Assembly: GCA_049289295.1 (NCBI GenBank)
Contig: JBATLL010000075.1
Location: 372,001 to 436,000 of the forward strand
DNA from: BOKV01 sp049289295
GTDB taxonomy: Bacteria > Pseudomonadota > Alphaproteobacteria > Rhizobiales > Rhizobiaceae
Length of the DNA stretch: 64,000 bases
Direction of reading: 5' to 3'
The translations under genes and the position numbers were made by a program. Positions 52,079 to 60,626 of the stretch are shown one piece after another (within the stretch, counting starts at the first letter, position 1; each line of letters opens with the position of its first letter). The notes beneath the pieces were generated by a model that saw nothing but the letters and a program-made list of their open reading frames with translations, did no database searches and was not told the origin of the DNA.

Positions 52079-55000
52079 GACGAACTTGCCGTGGCAGTGC
52101 TTGTATTTCAGGCCTGAACCACAGGGGCATTGCTCGTTGCGTCCAACCTTGCCCCAACTATCGGGGTTTTGCGGGTCGCGTTCCTGAGTTGAGGAGCCGT
52201 CAGAGACATCAAGCATGGCTGGCGATGGATGGTTTTCATGCATTTCCAGCGGTTCTGGTTCCGGTTCTTCTGCAGCCTGACGGACAACTTCCACCCGCAT
52301 CATCTGAGCCGTAACTGCCTGGCGCAGGTTGCCAAGCAGTGCCTGGAACAGTTCGAAGCTCTCCGACTTGTACTCGTTGAGTGGGTCGCGCTGTGCATAT
52401 CCGCGGAAGCCGATAACCGAGCGCAGGTGATCAAGATTCACCAGATGCTCCCGCCACAGGTGGTCGAGCGTCTGGAGCAGCACTGATTTCTGCACATACT
52501 TGGTGACTTCGGGGCCAAAACGATCCGTGCGCTCCTTCGAGGCATTGTCGGCTGCTTCGCCTATGCGCTCGCGCACCTGTTCCTCGTCGATGCCTTCTTC
52601 CTGGAACCAGTCCTCGATCGGCAGGTCCAGGTTGAGGTAGGTTGCGACGCCCTCCTTGAGGCCCTTGCCGTCCCATTGTTCGGCGTAGGCACGTTCGGGG
52701 ATGTGCTTGGTAACGAGATCCTCGATCACCTCGTGGCGCATGTCTTCGATGGTTTCGGAAAGATCGTCACCCTTCATCAGATCGATGCGCTGCTCGAACA
52801 CGACTTTTCGCTGATCGTTCATTACGTCGTCGAACTTCAAAAGGTTCTTGCGGATGTCGAAGTTGCGGGCTTCGACCTTCTTCTGCGCCTTTTCGAGTGC
52901 CTTGTTGATCCATGGATGTGTGATGGCCTCGTCTTCCTTCAGGCCCAGGCGCTGCAGCATGCTGTCCATGCGCTCGGATCCGAAGATGCGCATCAGGTCA
53001 TCCTGCAGGGACAGGAAGAATTTCGAATGGCCCGGATCGCCCTGGCGACCGGAGCGGCCGCGCAGCTGATTGTCAATGCGGCGGCTTTCATGGCGTTCGG
53101 TGCCAATGACATAAAGGCCGCCAGCTTCCAGCGCCTTGCGCTTCAGCGCTTCTATCTCGCTGCGGATATTTGCTTCCTTCTCGACCCTTGCCTTGCCAGC
53201 AGGTACGTCGGCAAGTTCCGCTGCCACACGCATGTCGAAATTGCCGCCAAGCTGAATATCGGTTCCGCGACCAGCCATGTTGGTGGCAATGGTAACTGCA
53301 CCCGGTACGCCTGCCTGTGCGACGATGAAGGCTTCCTGCTCATGATAGCGGGCGTTGAGGACCTGGAAATCCTTGATGCCTTCCTTGCGCAGCCGTTCGG
53401 CAAGCAGTTCGGACTTCTCGATGGAGGTCGTGCCAACCAGCACCGGCTGGTTGCGCTCCCGGCATTCACGAATGAGATGCACGATGGCGCGGTACTTCTC
53501 CTCGGTCGTGCGGTAAACCTCGTCATCTTCGTCGACACGCTTGACCGGCAGGTTGGTAGGCACTTCGACAACGTCGAGGCCGTAGATGTCCATCAGTTCC
53601 TCGGCTTCGGTCATGGCCGTTCCGGTCATGCCTGACAGCTTGGAATAGAGCCGGAAGTAATTCTGGAATGTGATCGATGCCAGGGTCTGGTTTTCCGGCT
53701 GGATCGCCACATGCTCCTTTGCTTCCAGCGCCTGATGCAGGCCTTCGGAGTAGCGCCGACCGGGCATCATGCGACCGGTGAATTCGTCGATGATGACAAT
53801 TTCATTGTTGCGAACGATGTAATCCTTGTCCTTCTGGAACATCTTGTGCGCCTTGAGCGCATTGTTGATGTGATGGACTATGGCGACATTCTCGACATCG
53901 TACAGTGAATCGCCCTTGAGAAGGTCGGCGTCGCGCAGTCTGGCTTCGAGCCGCTCGTTGCCGACTTCAGTGAAGGTGACACTGCGCTGCTTCTCGTCAA
54001 GTTCATAGTCGTCCGGGTCGATGCCGGGAATGAACTTGTCGATTGTGACGTAGAGTTCCGAGCGGTCTTCCAGCGGGCCGGAAATGATCAGCGGTGTACG
54101 CGCCTCGTCGACAAGAATCGAGTCTACCTCGTCGACAATCGCATAATTGTAGACCGGCTTGAGATCGGCATCGTCGCCTGGTGCCACGGAAGCGCCGCCG
54201 CTGATATCGAGGCGCTGGAATATCTGCAACAGCTTGCCTTGATAATCGCTCTCGGCCAATGGTCTAGCGGCAGACTGGACTTCCATGGTAATCGCATCGA
54301 TATCGTCAAAGCCTGATCCGATTTCATCAGAACGGCGCTGCCAGGATGCGGCGTCGTCGCCAGCAAGCCGGTAGGTAGAAATCCATTTTTTAACCTCGTT
54401 GGCCAATCCGAAATAGGCGCTGCGGATGCGCTGAAGAGCAGAAAGAATATTCTGCCGGAGGTCATCTTCGGAGGCAGACTTGTCTTCCCTCATGCGCGCG
54501 ATTGAACCCAAATCCTCCCAGACCGCCCTCGGGAACAGTCGGTAGCCCTGCTGCACCATGTCGGTAAGGCTGTGCTTCATGTTGTCGCGCAGATAGTCGA
54601 AGCCGAACTCGTTGTTCGTGCCGTAGGTGATGTCACAGGCATAGGCGGCGCGGCGTTCATCGTCATCAAGGCCATGCACGATGACGCCGACGGAGAGGCC
54701 GAGATATTCGTAGATCTTTCCCATCCACTCGGAGTCGCGCTTGGCAAGGTAGTCGTTCACGGTAACGACGTGCACGCCCTTGCCTTCCAGAGCGTTGAGA
54801 TAGACCGGAAGAGTGGCGACAAGCGTCTTGCCTTCACCGGTCCGCATTTCGGCAATAGATCCGCGATCAAGGATCATGCCGCCGACGAGCTGTACGTCGA
54901 AATGACGCATGCCAAGGGCGCGCCTGCCAGCTTCGCGAACGACTGCGAAAGCGGGAACCAGAACATCCTCAAGCTTGGTGCCATCTGCAAGCTGCTTGCG

Positions 55001-55156
55001 GAATTCGGCGGTCTTTGCCTTGAGCGCTTCGTCGCTGAGCGCCTCCATCTCGGCTTCGAGCGCATTGATCTGCTCGACTTTCGGCTGCAAAGCCTTGATT
55101 TGCCGGTCATTGGAGGAGCCAAAGACCTTGCGTGCAATACCACCGAAAATGCCCAT
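52076..55156 (-). CDS. secA: Preprotein translocase ATPase SecA with a large NBD1 insertion
   Basis: The motor of Sec-dependent secretion. The 1026-residue protein has Walker A MRTGEGKT (104-111), the DEVDSILVDEARTPLIISG Walker B block, the PPXD, the second nucleotide domain, and a C-terminal zinc motif CPCGSGLKYKHC. Typical alphaproteobacterial SecA is about 900 residues. The excess is one insertion of about 131 residues (204-337) between DNMKHSLTDMVQQ and NYAIVDEVDS, where E. coli has three. It is in frame, helix-rich and charged. The ATG follows GAGAGG; a hairpin lies just upstream in the leader. Confidence 0.95.
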   Translation of the reverse strand: MGIFGGIARKVFGSSNDRQIKALQPKVEQINALEAEMEALSDEALKAKTAEFRKQLADGTKLEDVLVPAFAVVREAGRRALGMRHFDVQLVGGMILDRGSIAEMRTGEGKTLVATLPVYLNALEGKGVHVVTVNDYLAKRDSEWMGKIYEYLGLSVGVIVHGLDDDERRAAYACDITYGTNNEFGFDYLRDNMKHSLTDMVQQGYRLFPRAVWEDLGSIARMREDKSASEDDLRQNILSALQRIRSAYFGLANEVKKWISTYRLAGDDAASWQRRSDEIGSGFDDIDAITMEVQSAARPLAESDYQGKLLQIFQRLDISGGASVAPGDDADLKPVYNYAIVDEVDSILVDEARTPLIISGPLEDRSELYVTIDKFIPGIDPDDYELDEKQRSVTFTEVGNERLEARLRDADLLKGDSLYDVENVAIVHHINNALKAHKMFQKDKDYIVRNNEIVIIDEFTGRMMPGRRYSEGLHQALEAKEHVAIQPENQTLASITFQNYFRLYSKLSGMTGTAMTEAEELMDIYGLDVVEVPTNLPVKRVDEDDEVYRTTEEKYRAIVHLIRECRERNQPVLVGTTSIEKSELLAERLRKEGIKDFQVLNARYHEQEAFIVAQAGVPGAVTIATNMAGRGTDIQLGGNFDMRVAAELADVPAGKARVEKEANIRSEIEALKRKALEAGGLYVIGTERHESRRIDNQLRGRSGRQGDPGHSKFFLSLQDDLMRIFGSERMDSMLQRLGLKEDEAITHPWINKALEKAQKKVEARNFDIRKNLLKFDDVMNDQRKVVFEQRIDLMKGDDLSETIEDMRHEVIEDLVTKHIPERAYAEQWDGKGLKEGVATYLNLDLPIEDWFQEEGIDEEQVRERIGEAADNASKERTDRFGPEVTKYVQKSVLLQTLDHLWREHLVNLDHLRSVIGFRGYAQRDPLNEYKSESFELFQALLGNLRQAVTAQMMRVEVVRQAAEEPEPEPLEMHENHPSPAMLDVSDGSSTQERDPQNPDSWGKVGRNEQCPCGSGLKYKHCHGKFV

Positions 55157-55173
55157 TGAGGCCTCTCATTGAC

Positions 55174-55194
55174 TGCCTGAAACGGTATCAGGCA
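55174..55194 (-). other. Stem-loop in the secA leader
   Basis: TGCCTGA and TCAGGCA form a perfect 7-bp stem with a seven-base loop, 17 bases before the secA start (minus strand), close to the ribosome site. It could influence secA translation; the E. coli mechanism (secM) is not visible here. Confidence 0.5.
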
Positions 55195-55421
55195 AATATC
55201 CGATAAAGGAAACCGCAGCCGGACACCCGGCTCGATGCTTTACCCGCAGTGCTCAGGCGTTGTGAAACTTTCTGGACGACAGGTGTCTGGACAGATAAGA
55301 GGGGGCAAATGGCTTGTCAACGTTGAGCCGCTGTCCTCGTTTTGTGAACAAATCACGCAGCGAACCCGGTTTGCCGGCAGGACAGCGCAGTTTTCCGCGG
55401 AATTTTCACAGGAGGCTACTG

Positions 55422-56297
55422 ATGCAACTCTCCGCTCGCCCCGCCCGCAACCGGGCAAACACGGTTTTCGTTGTGGCAGTTGCGCTCGGCCTGGCCTTGC
55501 CTGTCATGGCGACAAGTGCGGTGGCTCAGGAAGCTGTCATTGCCAGGATCGGCGATGTCACCATCACGGAACGCGAATTGGCGTTTGCGCAGGCAGACCT
55601 GGGCGAGCAATTTGCCAAGGTGCCGGAAGAACAGCGCAAGGCAGCAGTGCTCAACGCCCTGCTCGACATCAAGGTTCTGGCCAAGGCGGCCGAGGATGCA
55701 GGACTTGCCGATGACGAGAATTTCAAGGCGAGAATGGCGTTTCTCCGGGATCGCGCTCTTCACAATGCTTTTTTCCAGGATCGCGCCATGAACATGGTCA
55801 GCGATGATGAGGTCCAGGCGCGCTACGACAAGGAAGTCGGTGCGGCAGAACCCCAGAAGGAAGTTCGTGCACGCCACATTCTTCTCAAGTCAAAGGAAGA
55901 AGCGGAAGCCGTTATCGCGGAACTCGACGGGGGCAAGGATTTTGCGACCGTTGCCAGGGAGAAGTCCACTGGCCCAAGCGGTCCTGACGGCGGCGATCTA
56001 GGCTATTTCACAAAGGGCCGCATGGTGCCTGAATTCGAAGCGGCCGCCTTCGCCCTTGAAAAGGGTGCCTATACAAAGGAGCCAGTCCAGACCCAGTTTG
56101 GCTGGCATGTCATCATCAAGGAAGATGAACGCGATGCGACACCCCCCCCGTTTGACCAGGTAAAGGATCAGGTGCGCCAGCTGCTTTTGCAGGAAAAATA
56201 TGTCGAACTGGTCAGGAACGCCCGTGACAGCGCGCCGATCGAGATTCTTGACGAGACGCTGAAGTCACAGCTCGAAGCAGCCGGAATGCTGAAGTAA
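55422..56297 (+). CDS. Parvulin-type peptidyl-prolyl isomerase (PpiC/SurA-like)
   Basis: A 291-residue periplasmic isomerase. A signal peptide (about 1-36, ending ...ATSAVAQ) precedes a SurA-like N-terminal helical region and a parvulin domain with ARHILLKSKEEAE, GGDLGYFTKGRMVPEFE and FGWHVIIKEDE. Likely helps fold secreted or outer-membrane proteins. The ATG at 55422 follows AGGAGG. A run of eight C at about 56142 in the coding sequence is a possible slippage or sequencing-error site. Divergent from secA, the standard rhizobial order. Confidence 0.92.
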   Translation: MQLSARPARNRANTVFVVAVALGLALPVMATSAVAQEAVIARIGDVTITERELAFAQADLGEQFAKVPEEQRKAAVLNALLDIKVLAKAAEDAGLADDENFKARMAFLRDRALHNAFFQDRAMNMVSDDEVQARYDKEVGAAEPQKEVRARHILLKSKEEAEAVIAELDGGKDFATVAREKSTGPSGPDGGDLGYFTKGRMVPEFEAAAFALEKGAYTKEPVQTQFGWHVIIKEDERDATPPPFDQVKDQVRQLLLQEKYVELVRNARDSAPIEILDETLKSQLEAAGMLK

Positions 56298-56329
56298 CCG
56301 ATAGCCAACCCGTAAACAGGTCAGTCACC

Positions 56330-57559
56330 ATGAGCGCCAAGATTTCACCGCTTGCACCCAAGATCATTCCACAGCTGCCTGCGCTGGCTGGTGTTCGCCT
56401 TGGAAGTGTCGAGGCGGGGATTCGCTATCGCAACCGGCGTGATCTTGCAGTTATTGCCTTTGATCACCCGGCTCAGGTTGCCGGTGTCTTCACGCGCTCG
56501 AAATGCCCTTCTGCCCCGGTGGACTGGTGCCGCAAGAACCTGTCGGGCGGCAAGGCCCGCGTGGTTGTCATCAATTCCGGCAATGCGAATGCCTTTACCG
56601 GCAAGAATGGTGTTGCAAGCGTGAAACAGTCCGCAGCCTCGGCTGCCGATGCCTTTTCCTGCCGCAAGGCGGAAGTGTTCCTTGCCTCGACCGGTGTCAT
56701 TGGTGAGCCGCTTGATGCCGACAAGATTACCGCCGCCCTTCCTGCGCTCGTGACCGGCGCATCCGAAGATGGCTGGGCGGCAACCGCACAGGCAATCATG
56801 ACCACCGACACCTTTCCGAAACTGGCAACCGGTACTTTCAAGGTTGGCGGACGTACCTACACGGTGAATGGCATCGCCAAGGGTGCGGGAATGATTCAGC
56901 CCGACATGGCAACCATGCTGTCTTTCGTGGTGACTGACCTGCCGGTGGCATCTTCCATCCTGCAGACCATTCTCAGGAAGAATGTGGATCCCACCTTCAA
57001 CGCCATAACGGTTGATAGCGACACATCGACAAGCGATACGCTTCTGCTGTTTTCGGCCTGCAACGGCGAAAAGCCGATCAGGGATGCGAAGTCTGAAGCC
57101 GTGACGCTCCTGTCGAAGACGCTGCGCGGCGTCCTGCATCAGCTGGCGATGATGGTCGTGCGAGATGGCGAAGGTGCCACCAAGCATGTCGGCATCACAG
57201 TGAGCGGTGCAAAATCGGGCAAGTCGGCCAAACGGATTGCGCTTTCGATTGCCAATTCGCCGCTGTTCAAGACGGCTATTGCCGGGGAGGACGCCAACTG
57301 GGGTCGTATCGTGATGGCGATCGGCAAGGCAGGGGAACCGGCAGATCGAGATTCCGTTGCGATCTGGTTCGGTGACGTCAGGGTGGCTGTTCATGGTCAG
57401 CGTGACCCTTCCTATGATGAGGCAACTGTTTCCGGCATCATGAAGAAGGACGAGATCGAGGTGCGGGTGAGCGTGGGTTCCGGCAAGGGCAAGGCCACGG
57501 TGTGGACCTGCGATCTCACAAAGGAATATGTGGCGATCAATGGCGACTATCGCAGTTGA
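56330..57559 (+). CDS. argJ: Arginine biosynthesis bifunctional protein ArgJ
   Basis: Ornithine acetyltransferase/N-acetylglutamate synthase. It transfers acetyl from N-acetylornithine to glutamate in the cyclic arginine pathway. The 409-residue precursor cleaves itself between A194 and T195 in KGAGMIQPDMATML, and T195 is the nucleophile. Start MSAKISPLAPK. The gene follows the parvulin by 32 bases and precedes a GNAT gene. Confidence 0.95.
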   Translation: MSAKISPLAPKIIPQLPALAGVRLGSVEAGIRYRNRRDLAVIAFDHPAQVAGVFTRSKCPSAPVDWCRKNLSGGKARVVVINSGNANAFTGKNGVASVKQSAASAADAFSCRKAEVFLASTGVIGEPLDADKITAALPALVTGASEDGWAATAQAIMTTDTFPKLATGTFKVGGRTYTVNGIAKGAGMIQPDMATMLSFVVTDLPVASSILQTILRKNVDPTFNAITVDSDTSTSDTLLLFSACNGEKPIRDAKSEAVTLLSKTLRGVLHQLAMMVVRDGEGATKHVGITVSGAKSGKSAKRIALSIANSPLFKTAIAGEDANWGRIVMAIGKAGEPADRDSVAIWFGDVRVAVHGQRDPSYDEATVSGIMKKDEIEVRVSVGSGKGKATVWTCDLTKEYVAINGDYRS

Positions 57560-57590
57560 GCGTGAATCGATACGTCAAGTAGGCACAGCA

Positions 57591-58343
57591 ATGCGTGACC
57601 TGGCCACCGTCAGACGGCTTGAAGCCGCAGGATTTTGTGCCTTTCCTGCCGGCAGTGTGCGCTATGATGGCACATGGGCATTGCGCACGACAAAAGGCGT
57701 TCCCGCAAAGCGCGTCAATTCGATCAATCCGCTCGATCCCAACGATACGATTGACTTCGACACGAGGATCGCCCGGGCTTCGGAACTGTTCCGCGAGCAG
57801 GGCCAGGAAATGATCTTCCGTATATCGCCGCTTGCGCCAGACGTGCTTGTGGATCACCTGCAGCGTTCGGGCTGGTGCAGCTTTGATGAAAGCATCGTCA
57901 TGGCAGGAGCCCTGTCCGCCGACCTGGGCAATGGTAGAGCGGGCGAGCCGGTTGGTGATGCGGTGGCGTGGGCGGAAGCGATGATGAAGATAGAGCAACG
58001 CGACGCGTCCGGCGTTCCTGCACTGGTTCAATCGATCGCTGCGGCTCGCGGAGCGACCGGTCTTTTCCTGACCAAAGACCCGGATGGCCATCCGACAAGC
58101 ACGGTGCGCTGTGTCGCGGACCTGGGTTTGGCGGGCATCTTCGAACTGGCAACCGACAGCAATTGCCGAAGGCGTGGATACGGCCGCGCAATATTGTCGG
58201 GGGCGCTTTCCTGGGCCAGGGCAAGGGGTGCCAGCACAGCATGGCTGCAGGTGACTGCCGTCAATGCGCCAGCAATAAGCCTTTACCAGCAGATGGGAAT
58301 GCACGAAGTCTATCGCTATTCCTACTGGAGGAAGGCGAAATGA
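57591..58343 (+). CDS. GNAT-family N-acetyltransferase
   Basis: About 250 residues, with the GNAT acetyl-CoA motif in the C-terminal part: GIFELATDSNCRRRGYGRAILSGALSWARARGA (R/Q-x-x-G-x-G/A loop at RRRGYG). The first half is unlike known enzymes. The ATG at 57591 follows AGG at a good distance; ATG 57540 would overlap argJ by 20 bases and add 17 residues. The stop overlaps mutT (ATGA). Position between argJ and mutT is conserved in the group, but substrate is unknown. Confidence 0.82.
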   Translation: MRDLATVRRLEAAGFCAFPAGSVRYDGTWALRTTKGVPAKRVNSINPLDPNDTIDFDTRIARASELFREQGQEMIFRISPLAPDVLVDHLQRSGWCSFDESIVMAGALSADLGNGRAGEPVGDAVAWAEAMMKIEQRDASGVPALVQSIAAARGATGLFLTKDPDGHPTSTVRCVADLGLAGIFELATDSNCRRRGYGRAILSGALSWARARGASTAWLQVTAVNAPAISLYQQMGMHEVYRYSYWRKAK

Positions 58344-58738
58344 AACTGCTTCTCGTTGTGGCCTGTGCGCTGGTCGATGCGGACAATCGCGTCCTGATCG
58401 CACAACGGCCTGAAGGGAAGGGAATGGCCGGACTTTGGGAGTTTCCGGGCGGGAAGGTCGAAGCGGGCGAAACGCCAGAGCAGTGCCTCATCCGGGAACT
58501 CATGGAGGAGTTGTCGGTGACCACCTGGGAGAGCTGTCTGGCTCCGTTGTCCTTCGCAAGCCATACATATGAGGAATTCCACCTTCTAATGCCGCTCTAT
58601 GTTTGCCGACGCTGGGAAGGAAATCCCGTGGCACACGAGCATCAGGCGCTCAAATGGGTGAGGGCGAACCGGCTGCGTGACTATCCGATGCCACCTGCCG
58701 ACGAACCTCTCATTCCATCGTTAATCGATCTTTTATAG
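58340..58738 (+). CDS. mutT: Nudix hydrolase MutT (8-oxo-dGTP diphosphatase type)
   Basis: A 132-residue Nudix protein. The Nudix box GGKVEAGETPEQCLIRELMEEL lies at about residues 36-57 (REUxEE complete). The start MKLLLVVACALVDADNRVLIAQRPEGK is typical of MutT. It would hydrolyse oxidised dGTP to prevent A:T to C:G changes. The ATG at 58340 overlaps the GNAT stop and has GGAGGAAGG upstream. Confidence 0.92.
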   Translation: MKLLLVVACALVDADNRVLIAQRPEGKGMAGLWEFPGGKVEAGETPEQCLIRELMEELSVTTWESCLAPLSFASHTYEEFHLLMPLYVCRRWEGNPVAHEHQALKWVRANRLRDYPMPPADEPLIPSLIDLL

Positions 58739-58829
58739 ATTTGATCCAGTTTTAACGGTGACGTTCCCTTCTGACGGATGCGCTGTCGGACGGGCTTGGC
58801 TTCTTGGATAAGCCGGAGGGTTGCCGTCA

Positions 58830-59126
58830 ATGATGAGAAATTTTTCGTTCAAGTCGCATGCGCGCGGATTTTCCGCTGACAAGCGCGGAGGCGCAACCTT
58901 GCAGGCTGCATTGCTTTTCGGGGCAATCGGCCTGGGGATGGCGGTTCTCGCCGCGCCACTTCTGCAGGGTGCAGTTGATTTCTACGCGGAAAACAAGGCG
59001 CTCGGCATCGACCGTGTGATCACTGGTGCGGTCGGCAGCGAACCAAATCGCTATACGATTCGCAAAAGCGTACTTTCCGACAAGCCGCAGAAAATCTGCA
59101 CCGGGAAAGATTCGGGCGACTGCTGA
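58830..59126 (+). CDS. Small Flp-like or pilin-like membrane protein with a C-terminal extension
   Basis: A 98-residue protein: a basic N-terminus, then GGATLQAALLFGAIGLGMAVLA (20-41), a hydrophobic helix preceded by G, reminiscent of Flp pilins (G-ATAIEYGLI). But the usual Glu at +5 and Tyr at +6 are missing (A26, A27). A hydrophilic tail ends with C90 and C98, which could form a disulfide. It lies directly upstream of two true Flp genes. A minor pilin or pseudopilin is plausible but unproven. The ATG at 58830 is used. Confidence 0.6.
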   Translation: MMRNFSFKSHARGFSADKRGGATLQAALLFGAIGLGMAVLAAPLLQGAVDFYAENKALGIDRVITGAVGSEPNRYTIRKSVLSDKPQKICTGKDSGDC

Positions 59127-59269
59127 ACGGGTTCTAATGGGCCCCGCAGCAGTTAAGACCAACTCCTGACGGTCAGATTTTGTTAGGCACGTTTGTTAGC
59201 CTCACCTTCACGGGTGCGGGATTAATCTCGCTTGTTGTCAGGTTTCGGACACCACCCAAAGAGGGAAAA

Positions 59270-59428
59270 ATGTTTCGGCGCTTCTTGAAATGCAACAAAG
59301 GCACCACCGCCATTGAATACGGCATCATCGGGATGTTGATCAGTGTTGCAATTGTGGCTTCAGTTACAGCAGTTGGGGAATCCAGCGAAGTTCAACTGAA
59401 TAACATCGCTGATCATCTGGTCAAATAA
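59270..59428 (+). CDS. Flp/Fap-type pilin component 1
   Basis: A 52-residue prepilin. The processing site is after G11, giving a mature start TTAIEYGIIGMLISVAIVA with the required Glu at +5 and Tyr at +6. It would be cleaved by CpaA-type prepilin peptidase and assembled by the Tad/Cpa system. The ATG follows GAGGGAAAA. The cpa/tad genes are not in the window. The second copy is 106 bases downstream. Confidence 0.88.
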   Translation: MFRRFLKCNKGTTAIEYGIIGMLISVAIVASVTAVGESSEVQLNNIADHLVK

Positions 59429-59468
59429 TCGTGTTCGAAGCTGTAAAAACCACATCTATTTCATTGTG

Positions 59469-59483
59469 TTAACCCGATGTTCA
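59469..59483 (+). promoter_or_regulatory. Near-consensus CtrA-like site before the second Flp gene
   Basis: TTAA-cccgatg-TTCA differs by one base from TTAA-N7-TTAA, the CtrA motif. It lies 52 bases before the second Flp gene. Since pilA is CtrA-controlled in Caulobacter, this is a plausible but weak candidate. Confidence 0.3.
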
Positions 59484-59534
59484 ACTTCTGCGTTCATCAT
59501 GCAAGACTACAAGTTCGGGCGTTGAGGGGTAATA

Positions 59535-59696
59535 ATGTTGTTCTTGAGATTTCTGCGTTGCCAGTCTGGCACCACCGCCATTGAATATGGCGCGATCGGT
59601 GTGCTCATCAGCGTGGCAATCGTTGGTGCCGTCACCGCGCTTGGGAGCTCGAACGAACTGCAGATGGGCCATCTCGCCGACCAGATGCCGAAGTGA
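59535..59696 (+). CDS. Flp/Fap-type pilin component 2
   Basis: A 53-residue prepilin. The processing site is after G12 and the mature start TTAIEYGAIGVLISVAIVG has Glu at +5. It shares the TTAIEYG and LISVAIV core with the copy at 59270 and clearly arose by duplication, though the C-terminal halves differ. Convergent with the methyltransferase gene, three bases between stops. Confidence 0.88.
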   Translation: MLFLRFLRCQSGTTAIEYGAIGVLISVAIVGAVTALGSSNELQMGHLADQMPK

Positions 59697-59699
59697 CAC

Positions 59700-60545
59700 C
59701 TATTTTTCCTTGTTCAGGTAATCAGCGAGCCTGACGCTGGCCGTGCCCGGTCGCATCGGTTTTTGCTGACTCTCGTGGGCGGTCCATGCCGTCATGAACA
59801 CCAGGTTGCAGCTCGCCCGCAGTCTTCCATCACTGTCTGAATGATTGTCCTGATAAAACTGTTGGAAGAGATTGCGGGCTCTTCGTGAAACGGGTCTCGC
59901 ACGCGCATCCAGCGTCGAGGTCGCGCCCATGGCGCGCAAATCGGTAATCAGCCCCGCAAGCGTGCTGTAGCGAACGACAAAACGATCCATGTCAACGACC
60001 GGCAAGGTGAAGCCGCATTGCTGGAGCAAGGCTCCAGCTGTTGATATGTCGATGAACGGCTCAACCCTTGCACCCGCACCGCTGCCAGAAGCTGCCTCTG
60101 CGCGCAGCAGGCTGTCGCGAAGTTCAACCAGTGTTCCTTCTCCGGGCAAGGCACCCATGAAGAGGCCGTCTGGCGCGAGAAGGTCGTTAACTTGCATCAG
60201 CATCGTTGAAAGATTTGCAGATGCATGTAGCGACAGGCCCGAAATGATGAGGTCAAAACAGGCTGGTGCAAAGCCATTGTCTTCGCGGTCCAGCTCCTCA
60301 ACCCGGACATTTGTAACATCGATGTCGGGATAGAAGGTATTCAGGCCGGCGCTGATGAGCCCAGTTTCATCACCGACAAGGATCGCCCGGGCAAAGACAC
60401 GATTGGTGGCACCAAGCCGTGCCAGGAGTTCCTCTGCTGCTCGTCTTTCGATGAAGTCAGCTCCTTCCAGCGCAATCCGTTTCGCCCTTTGGCGGGCGAG
60501 AGCGCGGTATCTGTTTTCAAAGTGATCGGTGCTGGCAGCTTGCAT
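59700..60545 (-). CDS. Class I SAM-dependent methyltransferase (NDUFAF5/BioC-like)
   Basis: A 281-residue protein. The SAM-binding motif I is degenerate (RAILVGDETGL, about 53-63). FDLIISGLSLH is motif II-like, followed by LAPDGLFMGALPGEGTL. It resembles the NDUFAF5-like group of alphaproteobacteria, whose mitochondrial relative helps complex I assembly, rather than BioC, since no bio genes adjoin. Divergent from comF by 81 bases, the usual order in Hyphomicrobiales. Confidence 0.85.
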   Translation of the reverse strand: MQAASTDHFENRYRALARQRAKRIALEGADFIERRAAEELLARLGATNRVFARAILVGDETGLISAGLNTFYPDIDVTNVRVEELDREDNGFAPACFDLIISGLSLHASANLSTMLMQVNDLLAPDGLFMGALPGEGTLVELRDSLLRAEAASGSGAGARVEPFIDISTAGALLQQCGFTLPVVDMDRFVVRYSTLAGLITDLRAMGATSTLDARARPVSRRARNLFQQFYQDNHSDSDGRLRASCNLVFMTAWTAHESQQKPMRPGTASVRLADYLNKEK

Positions 60546-60626
60546 TTCGGATGCAATTCATGGCTGTGCAGAGCATGAAACTCGCGTTAGGATCGCTATG
60601 TCTTAGGGGTCGGTTCGGAGGATTCC

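Noticed and set aside
54146..54547. An intein or frameshift as cause of the extra SecA sequence
   Set aside because: The insert is in frame with both flanks, lacks splice-junction residues (Cys/Ser start, HN-Cys/Ser end) and has no stop codons.
59700..60545. The methyltransferase as biotin-synthesis BioC
   Set aside because: No biotin genes adjoin, motif I is degenerate, and its position next to comF fits the NDUFAF5-like group of alphaproteobacteria.
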